This document shows, piece by piece, positions 19,601 through 26,818 of a DNA stretch of 64,000 nucleotides. The notes under the pieces were generated by a model. It was not told where the DNA came from and did not search any database. It saw only the letters and a list, made by a program, of their open reading frames with translations. The stretch lies in contig CANFOM010000007.1 of NCBI GenBank assembly GCA_947448725.1, forward strand, positions 43,585 through 107,584, written 5' to 3'. Both the position numbers and the translations under genes were made by a program. Position 1 is the first letter of the stretch; the number at the start of each line of letters is the position of its first letter. Origin of the DNA: Bacteroidota bacterium (GTDB lineage: Bacteria > Bacteroidota > Bacteroidia > Chitinophagales > Chitinophagaceae).

Positions 19601-20965
19601 TGCGGTATTAAAATTTCCTGAGGTGTCACCATAAAGTGCATTTACACCAAATGCTGTATTATGACTTCCTGATGTATTACTATAAAGCGCTTGGTATCCA
19701 CTTGCTGTATTGGCATTCCCAGTTGAATTACTTAAAAGCGATTGCACCCCATTGGCTGTGTTTTGGTTGCCAATTGAGTTGTTATATAGCGACTGTAAGC
19801 CAAATGCTGAATTATTTGTACCTATTGTATTTTGTTTTAATGCAGTTGCTCCAAATCTAGTATTTGAACTAAATAGACCCCCACCTATTCCTATATCAAT
19901 TCCATTTACAGTGATATCTTTTGTAAAATTAGCTGAATCTAAATCAGCTTTTAAACCTATTCTATTACTTAATGTAGCTGTATCTTCTTTGTTTAATTTT
20001 ATATCTATTCTACTTGATAAAGTAGAAGTATCAACTTTACTTAATTTAACATCAATTCTATTAGACAAGCTTGTTGTATCAAATGTTTTAGAAGCTAATT
20101 GAGTTGGGGTGATATAGACTATTGCACTATCCGAAATATTTAATTTTGTTGCTAGGCTGGAATTAATATCCGTTGCAGCAGCAATTACATCAATTCTATT
20201 TGACAAACTTGTAGTATCAAAAGTTTTCTCTGCCAAATTACTTGGTGTGACATAAATAACTCCACTATCCGCTAAATTTACTTTAGCGTTTAAACCAGCA
20301 TTGACAGCCGCCGCAGTTAAAGATGTAATGTTAGATGCCACTAACGAACTAACCATTTTCGCATAAGGAGCTAACATTGCAGTAGTATCATTCGAACTTA
20401 ACTTACTGTTTACAGTAGTAGTTAAAGTTTGAACAGTTTGATTTTTTGCATAAATCTGTAACATTTTAGAAGTATCCGAAATATCTAATTTCTGATCGAG
20501 TCCTCCAGCATTTGCTGCATATAATGCAAAAGGAACCGAGCCAAAACTTGTAGTACCCATATCCACCCATTCCTTTCTATAATCCCAAATTTCACTGCCC
20601 CCAACTGGAGTTATAGATACTTTTAAATTTAAATAAAATGGACCATTTGACCAATCTATTGTTGACAAACCGCTAGCCGTTCCGCCTACCCTAGTTCCAT
20701 TTCCGATACTAATACTAAATACACCAGAGCCATCTGTTGTGGCTTGATGTTCCTCAATTAAAACTTTCGTTCCTGTTAAGGACGTCTGTAAAATACTCGT
20801 TTGCAAAAATATTTTTCTATCCTTTGCAGGATTCGAAAAATTATCTCTAGCAATTGCTTGAAAAAATATTCCATTATTGGTTTGAGCCAATAATTTATCT
20901 GCGAAAATACTCAATGCAATTACTAATAAAGTGATTTTAACTTTTGCAAAAATTTTATGATTCAT
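16661..20965 (-). CDS. giant head-repeat surface protein with C-terminal DUF1566 lectin-like domain
   Basis: 1434 residues. A signal peptide (IALSIFADKLLA) is followed by a Bacteroidota fibre-type N-terminal beta domain (GIFFQAIARDNFSNPAKDRKIFLQTSI). Short repeats NRIDVKLSK and a block of NTAxGxxALxxNTxGN repeats (about 370-540) come next. A very long array of 14-residue AMGxxTxASGxxST units (about 640-1300) follows; these are YadA-head/Hep_Hag-like and form beta-rolls. The last ~110 residues (GGYVFYVTPNGKHGLVAE to YKVRAVRSF) are a DUF1566/Lcl_C domain with DWRLPTKYE and YWST. There is no trimeric-autotransporter anchor and no T9SS sorting domain, so how it is surface-attached is unknown. Likely an adhesin. 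Confidence 0.82.
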   Translation of the reverse strand: MNHKIFAKVKITLLVIALSIFADKLLAQTNNGIFFQAIARDNFSNPAKDRKIFLQTSILQTSLTGTKVLIEEHQATTDGSGVFSISIGNGTRVGGTASGLSTIDWSNGPFYLNLKVSITPVGGSEIWDYRKEWVDMGTTSFGSVPFALYAANAGGLDQKLDISDTSKMLQIYAKNQTVQTLTTTVNSKLSSNDTTAMLAPYAKMVSSLVASNITSLTAAAVNAGLNAKVNLADSGVIYVTPSNLAEKTFDTTSLSNRIDVIAAATDINSSLATKLNISDSAIVYITPTQLASKTFDTTSLSNRIDVKLSKVDTSTLSSRIDIKLNKEDTATLSNRIGLKADLDSANFTKDITVNGIDIGIGGGLFSSNTRFGATALKQNTIGTNNSAFGLQSLYNNSIGNQNTANGVQSLLSNSTGNANTASGYQALYSNTSGSHNTAFGVNALYGDTSGNFNTASGYYVLFSNKLGESNTAIGAYALNTNTIGNNNTASGVNALNLNTTGSNNTAIGLRSLYSNTIGSNNTAIGHASDVFYDSLTNATAIGNGAIVSASNSIQLGNTSVTNVKTSGTLTVGAVTYPNRDSTAGLVLKTDGLGNLSWTTFSTTAGFMSASEETISGRKIFNSDDGFVATGTFGQGNPTSLGAGVRMMWTPRKAAFRVGGMDDTKWDDSTSMGSYSTSFGQNNLASGDYSFVAGATDTASALAAVSFGQNSVASQSHAFAMGYGAKANGYTSTSIGHLTLADATSSIAMGYLDTASAFGSVALGQGSRAEQPTSFAMGQYAKARGSSSVAMGESTIASGPHSVAFGLNTLASGNESFAIGQGTSATSSTSIAMGLKTTSSGSQSTALGYGTLASSYQSTAMGLNTVASGWQSTSMGDSTTASGDGSTTMGNRTLASGSHSVAMGFRTTASGNQSTSMGQGTIASSSHSTAMGLNTTASGYESTAMGQGTIASSSHSTAMGLNTTASGYESTAMGQGTIASSSHSTAMGLNTTASGYQSIAMGQGTTASSSASTAMGLNTTASGYQSTAMGQGTLASGGTSTAMGLNTVASGWQSTAMGQGTLASGGTSTAMGLNTVASGYQSTSMGDSTISSGNGSTTMGNRTNASGDHSVAMGFKSVASGTQSLAIGHTDTASGYQTMAIGFQTKASGSQSIAGGYKSKASGNHSLAMGYQSIASDDQAFAFGNTDTASGRQSIAMGLNSSATSNSTVAIGNNVNAPSYGETALGIFNTRYTPTAATSFDSTDRLFVIGNGLDDTHRSNAITILKNGNTTIAGKITAGAITYPNTDSTAGLVLTTDGLGNASWAATSTPSYTVGLNASLGGYVFYVTPNGKHGLVAETQDQSAASTWYDAMDSVTNIDEHSTDGKNFTDWRLPTKYELTLMNDKRASISGLSGHYWSTIEYQTDSSKAWYFDIGGSPYYFPKNVGYKVRAVRSF
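17733..18219 (-). repeat. 84-bp near-perfect tandem repeats inside the adhesin gene
   Basis: The stretch starting gcagtagagtggctgctac recurs at 18012, 18096 and 18180, a period of exactly 84 bp (28 codons, two 14-residue head repeats) with almost no substitutions. A second 84-bp duplication begins at 17733 and 17817 (ccgcttgccactgtattt). The period keeps the reading frame, so copy-number change would shorten or lengthen the stalk without breaking the gene. Confidence 0.9.
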
Positions 20966-21031
20966 TTTTTTATTATTGTAAAATTTAACTAATTAATTTT
21001 AAAATAGCCTGTGTTCTTATTTCTATACTGT

Positions 21032-21550
21032 TTACTTCGCTTTTATAAATTTTAGCGCGTCCTTATACATAGCAGATTCAATTTGTATCACAAATGCACC
21101 CATACTTATGACACTAAAATCTATAAGCTTTCCTTGGTACAATTCGTAACCTGTAGCTTTACTACTTGATAATTTAAAGCCCTCTGCATTCCAAATACTT
21201 ATTGCAAAAACTTCTTCTAGAGGTGGTATATTAATAAACTTTATTTTTGTGTTGGCTGCAACTGGGTTTGGAAAAAGCTTAATACCAAGTGTATTATATT
21301 TTGTGTTTACATCACAATTAAAAGCAAATAAACCCAAACCCCTATTTCCAACAAATACAGCAGTCCCATTTTGCATATTTAAACAAGTTGCATTGCTATT
21401 AAATGTAAGCGCCATACTGTTGTTTGACATGTTAAGAATTGGACCAACACTGCTCAAAATAAAAGGACTCGTCAACTCTTGCGCCTTTACTTCATTTAAA
21501 TAAAAAAATGCTATGAAGTAAAATAGTATATTTAAGAAAATTGTTTTCAT
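21032..21550 (-). CDS. T9SS type A sorting-domain protein, small
   Basis: 172 residues. A signal peptide (FYLNEVKA) precedes about 70 residues of short beta-type sequence (SSVGPILNMSNNSMALTFNSN). A C-terminal type A secretion domain follows, recognisable by LGIKLFPNPVAANTKIKF and the closing GAFVIQIESAMYKDALKFIKAK. Such domains direct export through the type IX secretion system and attachment to the cell surface. The passenger part is too short and unfamiliar to name. It lies 15 nt after the lipoprotein gene and 66 nt before the 1434-aa adhesin, so co-expression is expected. Confidence 0.78.
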   Translation of the reverse strand: MKTIFLNILFYFIAFFYLNEVKAQELTSPFILSSVGPILNMSNNSMALTFNSNATCLNMQNGTAVFVGNRGLGLFAFNCDVNTKYNTLGIKLFPNPVAANTKIKFINIPPLEEVFAISIWNAEGFKLSSSKATGYELYQGKLIDFSVISMGAFVIQIESAMYKDALKFIKAK

Positions 21551-21565
21551 ATTTATGTCTAGAAT

Positions 21566-21979
21566 TTACTTACTACTAAAAAATAATTGAGTTGAAGATG
21601 GCTGTGTAGAATTATTCTTTAGCAATACCAACTTAGACGTACCAACAGATACAATATCATATACTACTTCTAATGGATTTCCGTTATTTGTTTTTACTTG
21701 CACATGTATTTGCGACTTATTATTTACCATTTCTATTGTATAGGTGCCTGCCAAGCCATCAGAATCTTCCGTTCTGCCATCTTTATAATAAGTAATTATA
21801 TATGTTGATTGGCCTAAATATGATTTTATGTTGTTTCCATTAATACTATAATCTAGATACCAACTTTTATTGGTCAACATATTATTCATTAATTCACTTT
21901 GCGTACTTGCTATTTTTTTATTACACGAAACATTTAATAATACCAAAGATGTAATAAAGAATATGTTTAGATATTTCAT
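21566..21979 (-). CDS. lipoprotein with lipocalin-like domain
   Basis: 137 residues with a type II signal peptide. The hydrophobic stretch ends in LNVSC, where the cysteine (residue 19) would be lipidated. The remainder (LTNKSWYLDYSINGN...YKDGRTEDSDGLAGTYTIE...LVLLKNN) has the strand pattern of the small lipocalin-like proteins common in Bacteroidota. No catalytic residues are recognisable. Its place between a beta-barrel gene (25 nt upstream) and a T9SS protein gene (15 nt downstream) suggests an accessory role at the outer membrane for the adhesin locus. That role is inference. Confidence 0.65.
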   Translation of the reverse strand: MKYLNIFFITSLVLLNVSCNKKIASTQSELMNNMLTNKSWYLDYSINGNNIKSYLGQSTYIITYYKDGRTEDSDGLAGTYTIEMVNNKSQIHVQVKTNNGNPLEVVYDIVSVGTSKLVLLKNNSTQPSSTQLFFSSK

Positions 21980-22004
21980 TGTGTTTTTTGGATTTGTCTA
22001 TATT

Positions 22005-22766
22005 TTAAAATAAATCACTTGCTTTAATTGAAACCCCAATTTCAAAACGATTCAATTGAATAGGCACTGTACTATTGATTAACTGACTGCCAAACTTATA
22101 ATGCGCAAACAATACATAAAAACTTTGGTTGTCAAATTCTGCGCCAATATCTCCATTAACAAAAAATCGACTTCCTGCTCCATTGATTAAATTTTCATTA
22201 CTAATAGTTGAAATTTTATAATCAAAGCTCGGACCAGCAACTATATAAAATTTATACTTTTGCATATCATTGATAGGTAGCAGCTTCTTATAATGCAACG
22301 CCATACTCAATGTGGTATATTTATTATCTGCCTTAAAATGTGTAAAATCTTCTACAAATGGAGAAATAGTATATTTATTTTGATAATAACTACCTGCTAT
22401 TATTTTATTAATAGCAAAACTAAAAGAATACAAATGTTTTTCATTATATATTCCATCCCATCTAAAGCCACCACTATAAGAAGAATTAAAAGAATTACTA
22501 TTTACTGCATCGTATATGTAATTTATTGGGGCAGTTATTCCTTTATCATTTATACTTTGCTTATTTAAGCTGAGTGCTCCAAATAAAGACAGCTCATTAC
22601 CCTTAAAATTGACAAAGTTTTTTGCAACCGACTTTTTAAGCCGTTGCATTTTATCCTTAAATGGATGACTTAAATACAAACTATCCTGCTGCTTTGAAGT
22701 GATTTTTTGCGCAATTATATTGTTTATAAATAGGCAAGTAATAAAAAATAATAGGAATTTATACAT
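22005..22766 (-). CDS. predicted outer-membrane beta-barrel protein, unknown function
   Basis: 253 residues. A signal peptide (LFINNIIAQ) is followed by alternating aromatic and hydrophobic strands (YSGGFRWDGIYNEKHLYSFSFAINK, YKFYIVAGPSFDYK, SFYVLFAHYKFG, RFEIGVSIKASDLF), as in small outer-membrane barrels. Position beside giant secreted adhesins recalls PorP/SprF partner barrels of T9SS adhesins. However, I do not recognise that family in the sequence. It starts 21 nt after the stop of the 1096-aa gene, and the lipoprotein gene follows at 25 nt. Confidence 0.55.
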   Translation of the reverse strand: MYKFLLFFITCLFINNIIAQKITSKQQDSLYLSHPFKDKMQRLKKSVAKNFVNFKGNELSLFGALSLNKQSINDKGITAPINYIYDAVNSNSFNSSYSGGFRWDGIYNEKHLYSFSFAINKIIAGSYYQNKYTISPFVEDFTHFKADNKYTTLSMALHYKKLLPINDMQKYKFYIVAGPSFDYKISTISNENLINGAGSRFFVNGDIGAEFDNQSFYVLFAHYKFGSQLINSTVPIQLNRFEIGVSIKASDLF

Positions 22767-22787
22767 TTGTTATATTATGATTTATTT

Positions 22788-22916
22788 TTAAAAAGCCCTA
22801 ATGGCGCGAACATAGAGCGTGAGGCTCTTATCGTCGTTGACCTGAGAGCCATAGCCGAAATCCTGGTACCACGCGACGAAGTAGACGACCTCCGTAGAAC
22901 TCCAATAGCCGTTATC
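22788..22916 (-). other. candidate variable repeat (VR) of a diversity-generating retroelement
   Basis: The last 43 codons, stop included, contain 66 G/C in 129 bases by my count (about 51%), against a clearly AT-rich gene body. After the invariant TGG AGT TCT ACG GAG come GTC GTC TAC TTC GTC, later GTC, AAC, GAC, CTC and CTC. That is an excess of NNC codons as expected if AAC codons of a template had their adenines replaced. Only 15 of 78 sense-strand bases from the first GTC to the last TAT are A. The segment ends with YVRAIRAF, the usual fixed end of DUF1566 DGR targets. No template copy or reverse transcriptase is seen in the window. Confidence 0.68.
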
Positions 22917-25900
22917 CGCAAAACCTCCAAATCCAAGCACTTTCATTGCATAAAGTTTTGCTAACTCATCCTTACTTGGTAGATACCAATCGGTGTATCC
23001 TCCTCCTGTATAAGCTCTCGCCAATCCTGCTGCATAACTAGTAGATGTTGCACCTTGACTATTAATAATTGTATTGGTATTGGATAACCCAGTTCCTATA
23101 GCAGTTCCTGTTGCTCCTGTGGTGGTATAAGAACCCTTATACCACCTAATTCCGGTACTTTGATCTGAGGTTGCCGCAATTAAACCATGTTGTGTATTTG
23201 CGTCATAACCAGGGTCACCTGCTTGTAGTATATAGGCTACTATACCGCCTTGGTAACTTTGACCAATAGATAAATTGATTGTACCAGTTGCTGTTCCACC
23301 AATAATATTTGTCCATGCAGCTCCATTAAAAACTTGCATTTCCCCGGATGTACCACAATTGGTACACCAAATTGTTAATCCGGCTATGGGTGATACGATT
23401 TGTGTTTTTTGATAATTACTCATTCTAGGTGGTAAAAAACCTTTACTTGTTGAACTCACTTCCAATGCCGCTGAAGCACTTGAATCTGTGGTACCACCTA
23501 TTCTTAATTTACCTACAATGGAAGAAGTACCCAACCCTGCAGCAATGGCTCCACTTGTATTGACTAGCGTTATATCAGTGTTTCCTAATTGTATTTGATT
23601 GCTTCCAGTTACCTGTGCATTATTTCCAATTCCTGTTGAATTGCTATAAATTGTATTATCCTTTAATGCTCCATATCCAACTGCAGTATTACTAGTTCCA
23701 GTTGTATTTGAACGTAATGATGCTGAGCCTAAGGCCGTATTATAATCACCTATTGTATTAGCGAATAAAGCTGCATAGCCTATTGCAACATTCTCACTGC
23801 CACTTAAATTGTAATACATTGCACCATAACCATTTGCAACATTCCCATTTCCAGTAGTATTAGAAGTCAATGCTTCTTTTCCAGAAGCAGTATTAGAGTT
23901 GCCAGTTAAATTATTCCTAAGCGAATTAAGTCCTATAGCTGTATTTGAATATCCTTCTGTATTAAAAAGCATTGATCCACTTCCTATAGCAGTATTGTAA
24001 TAACCTGTAGTATTTTTAAAAAGCGATTGATAACCTAATGCCACATTCTGGTATCCTGAAGTATTATCATTTAAAATTTGAACACCCAGCCCTGTATTCG
24101 TTTCTATATAATTATTTCCTTTACCTAATCTTAAGCTACTAATTATAGCATCTTTATTAATATATAAAGAATCTCCTTTAATGGCACCGCTTGTATTAAC
24201 CAATTTTATATCAGCGTTTCCTAATTGTATTTGATTGCTTCCAGTTACTTGTGCATTATTTCCAATACCTGTTGAATTGCTATAGGTAGTATTATCCATT
24301 AAAGCGGCATACCCTACTGCAGTATTCTTAGTTCCAGTTGTATTCGCACGCAATGATGCTGAGCCTAAGGCTGTATTATAATCACCTGTTGTATTAGCTC
24401 GCAATGCCATAGAACCAATTGCAGTATTTTCGTTCCCGCTTGTATTATTTAATAATGTCTGGCGACCAAATGCCGCATTCCCATCACCATTACTTGCATA
24501 CATTGAACTTACCCCCACCGCTGTATTATTAAGGCCTGTAGTATTGTAATGTAATGCTCCCTCGCCAACTGAAGTATTTCCACTTCCAGTAGTATTGGTT
24601 GTAAGTGTACCCTCCCCAATAGCTGTATTAGAATTACCCGCTGTATTACTTAGTAATGATTCCCTACCAAAGGCAGAATTTTTGCTACCATCCACATTTG
24701 AATAGAGTGAATAAAATCCTGTAGCTGTATTAAAACCTCCAGTTGTATTTTTGTTAAGCGCTGAATAACCTAATGCCATATTTTGTTCTCCTGTAGTATT
24801 AGCATTAAGCGCTTCATGACCAAATGCTAAATTATGTGCTATATAGCCATTTCCCCTGCCTATTCTAAATGTACTAATAAAAGCATCTTTATTAATATTT
24901 AATGAATCTCCTACATAAGCACCACTTGTATTTACTGATTTAATATTAAAATTACCTAACTGTATTGAATTACTAGCATCAGCAATTGCACCATTTCCCA
25001 AAGCAGTTGCATTAGTATAAGTGCCATCCGCAATCTTCGCCTGCGCACCAATAACTGTATTATAAATACCAGTACTCGCATTAACAAAAGCCTCATCGCC
25101 AATAGCAATATTTCCTTCACCTGTTGATATGGCAATCATCGCAGCATTTCCAATGGCTATGTTTTTCGAACCTGTACTTAAACCATATAAATTCGAATTG
25201 CCTATAGCTATATTTTTTGAGCCAGTCGTAGATTCTTGCATAGTACCTGCACCAATGGCAATATTATTAGAACCTTCTGTATTGGCTGGCATAGCACCAT
25301 AACCAATGGCTACATTACTTGAACCAATTGTATTTTTGTTTAAACTTGTAAAACCAATGGCAACATTATTGGCGCCAGTTGTATTGCCAATTAACACCCC
25401 TTTACCAAAAACAGTATTACTTTCTATATTAGCAGCCCCTTTACCTACTATTAATCCATTTACGGTAATGTCTTTAACAAAATTAACAGAATCAATATTT
25501 GCTTTCGCATCAATTCTAGCAGATAAATTTGCAGTATCCGCTTTATTTAATTTTAAATCAAGTGCAGTTTGGGTGGCAGTACTTATGGGCAATAAAGCCA
25601 AGCTAGTTGCACCAGTGCCCCCCCGAGCAACTGGCACAATGCCTGATATATTTTCAGCATCTACACTATTTGCAAACATTGCATAAGCTACATTTTGAAA
25701 CTGAGTAGTGCCCATAGTTATGAAATTTGCGCCTGCTGCAGGATCCATTTCAATTTTTAAAAACTTAGGGGTAGCCTTCCAATTGATGGTAGCAAAATTA
25801 CCAATAGTCGATAAAGCACCTGTATCTCCAATCACAGCAGTAAACAAACCCTGTGCATTAGTATTTACCTTTCTTGTTTCTGTATATTCAGTGCTGCCTA

Positions 25901-26078
25901 TTGCGCTACCTTGAATAATGCTTAATCGCAAACTTATTGACTGAGAAGCCAATATAACATTGTTACTTGTTCTAGCTACTCCTTGAAAATTTAAGCCAGT
26001 TTGAGCATGGGTATTTATTAATACCAAAAAGAGTATAAATGAGAACAATGATTTATTATATATATTTTGCTTTTGCAT
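22788..26078 (-). CDS. giant head-repeat surface protein with DGR-type variable C-terminal lectin domain
   Basis: 1096 residues. A signal peptide (FLVLINTHAQ) is followed by a beta domain (GLNFQGVARTSNNVILASQSISLRLSI) and the tail-fibre-like GIVPVARGGTGATSL. Three successive blocks of NTA(I/V)GxxALxxNTTGxxN head repeats follow, separated by SNSTGIGNNAQVTGSNQIQL linkers. The C-terminal ~150 residues are a DUF1566/C-type-lectin-like domain (GGIVAYILQAGDPGY, DWYLPSKDELAKLY, YWSSTE, YVRAIRAF). The last ~40 codons differ sharply in composition from the rest and look like a retroelement-diversified segment (see the separate entry). Likely a variable-ligand surface receptor or adhesin; the surface anchor is unknown. 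Confidence 0.83.
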   Translation of the reverse strand: MQKQNIYNKSLFSFILFLVLINTHAQTGLNFQGVARTSNNVILASQSISLRLSIIQGSAIGSTEYTETRKVNTNAQGLFTAVIGDTGALSTIGNFATINWKATPKFLKIEMDPAAGANFITMGTTQFQNVAYAMFANSVDAENISGIVPVARGGTGATSLALLPISTATQTALDLKLNKADTANLSARIDAKANIDSVNFVKDITVNGLIVGKGAANIESNTVFGKGVLIGNTTGANNVAIGFTSLNKNTIGSSNVAIGYGAMPANTEGSNNIAIGAGTMQESTTGSKNIAIGNSNLYGLSTGSKNIAIGNAAMIAISTGEGNIAIGDEAFVNASTGIYNTVIGAQAKIADGTYTNATALGNGAIADASNSIQLGNFNIKSVNTSGAYVGDSLNINKDAFISTFRIGRGNGYIAHNLAFGHEALNANTTGEQNMALGYSALNKNTTGGFNTATGFYSLYSNVDGSKNSAFGRESLLSNTAGNSNTAIGEGTLTTNTTGSGNTSVGEGALHYNTTGLNNTAVGVSSMYASNGDGNAAFGRQTLLNNTSGNENTAIGSMALRANTTGDYNTALGSASLRANTTGTKNTAVGYAALMDNTTYSNSTGIGNNAQVTGSNQIQLGNADIKLVNTSGAIKGDSLYINKDAIISSLRLGKGNNYIETNTGLGVQILNDNTSGYQNVALGYQSLFKNTTGYYNTAIGSGSMLFNTEGYSNTAIGLNSLRNNLTGNSNTASGKEALTSNTTGNGNVANGYGAMYYNLSGSENVAIGYAALFANTIGDYNTALGSASLRSNTTGTSNTAVGYGALKDNTIYSNSTGIGNNAQVTGSNQIQLGNTDITLVNTSGAIAAGLGTSSIVGKLRIGGTTDSSASAALEVSSTSKGFLPPRMSNYQKTQIVSPIAGLTIWCTNCGTSGEMQVFNGAAWTNIIGGTATGTINLSIGQSYQGGIVAYILQAGDPGYDANTQHGLIAATSDQSTGIRWYKGSYTTTGATGTAIGTGLSNTNTIINSQGATSTSYAAGLARAYTGGGYTDWYLPSKDELAKLYAMKVLGFGGFADNGYWSSTEVVYFVAWYQDFGYGSQVNDDKSLTLYVRAIRAF
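23581..24405 (-). repeat. segmental duplication, two ~190-bp near-identical copies 636 bp apart
   Basis: The sequence starting tttcctaattgtatttgatt at 23581 recurs at 24217. Similarity continues for about 190 bp (to about 23769 and 24405) with scattered substitutions. The 636-bp offset equals 212 codons and marks the repeat period of the whole head-repeat block plus linker of the 1096-aa protein. Confidence 0.85.
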
Positions 26079-26140
26079 TTATTTATTTTTTAATAACTCT
26101 TAATATTAAATAATTTAGAAATTTTATTTGGTAATAAAAA

Positions 26141-26671
26141 TTAAAGTTTAACAATTTTGTAAATTCCGGTTTTCAAATTACCCACATTTGGCTTAAAATA
26201 TATTTTCAAATAAAACACCCCTGATGGGTAATCTTCCAATAATATATTTTTTTCATAATTACTAAAAATGGTACCTGCCTCATGTGAGTATACAATGGTT
26301 GTTTTAGCATCTAACAATTGTAGTGATAATTTACCCGCTTCGGCAAACCTGGCCTTTATATTCAATAAATGGCTAGTTGGGTTGGGTCCAATGGTAATTT
26401 GAGTTCCAAAAACAGCGGAACCATATTCATTAATGGAAGTGACAATTGTAGTCATAGGTTGTAAAATGCCTGTATTTAAGGTAAACCCAGGTGCAGTAAA
26501 ATTGGCGATAGAAACCGACTCACCAATACTCCATTCTAAATTAAAGGCACTAACCATGGACGATCCACCCCCATTGTTAATAATAGCATTGGAAACAACC
26601 TGGCCATAAGACTTTATTGAAAGAATACATATTATAAAAATATTAAATAAAAACTTACTGTCTAAATTCAT
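26141..26671 (-). CDS. T9SS type A sorting-domain protein
   Basis: 176 residues. A signal peptide (ICILSIKSYGQ) precedes a short domain of the Bacteroidota form VVSNAIINNGGGSS...FNLEWSIGESVSIANFTAPGFTLNTGILQP. A type A sorting domain begins near ITIGPNPTSHLLNI and closes with YPSGVFYLKIY and TGIYKIVKL. It would be exported by the type IX system and anchored at the surface. First gene of the seven-gene collinear series, preceded by a 147-nt intergenic region with a 14-bp palindrome, and 62 nt before the 1096-aa adhesin gene. Confidence 0.82.
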   Translation of the reverse strand: MNLDSKFLFNIFIICILSIKSYGQVVSNAIINNGGGSSMVSAFNLEWSIGESVSIANFTAPGFTLNTGILQPMTTIVTSINEYGSAVFGTQITIGPNPTSHLLNIKARFAEAGKLSLQLLDAKTTIVYSHEAGTIFSNYEKNILLEDYPSGVFYLKIYFKPNVGNLKTGIYKIVKL

Positions 26672-26767
26672 TAAATTATAATTGCTTAGTATTTGTCAAG
26701 TGGCTGAATACCATGAAAATAGGTAATTAGTAGTCTGTAAAAATTGATTGATTTAAAACCAAGTTCA

Positions 26768-26781
26768 CTTTTACGTAAAAG
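26768..26781. promoter_or_regulatory. 14-bp perfect palindrome, possible operator
   Basis: CTTTTACGTAAAAG is a perfect inverted repeat. It lies 96 nt upstream of the first T9SS gene start and 37 nt before the end of the AraC-type regulator gene, in the only sizeable gap of the region (26672-26818). The rest of that gap is AT-rich with no consensus promoter that I can defend. Confidence 0.4.
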
Positions 26782-26818
26782 GAGACCAAAAAATGTAAAA
26801 TGAAGGATTAAATATGCA

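Noticed and set aside
22767..22964. 65-codon plus-strand open frame across the end of the 1096-aa gene
   Set aside because: It is an antisense shadow. The GC-rich variable segment has few stop codons on the other strand, and the translation matches nothing.
19710..25686. Several plus-strand open frames (for example 19710-20102, 25306-25686) inside the giant genes
   Set aside because: They arise because the regular repeat codons of the real minus-strand genes give stop-free antisense frames; no start context or domain supports them.
26672..26700. TTGACA...TATAAT pair upstream of the 176-aa T9SS gene as a sigma70-type promoter
   Set aside because: The spacing is about 13 bp, not 17, and Bacteroidota use TTG/TAnnTTTG elements instead.
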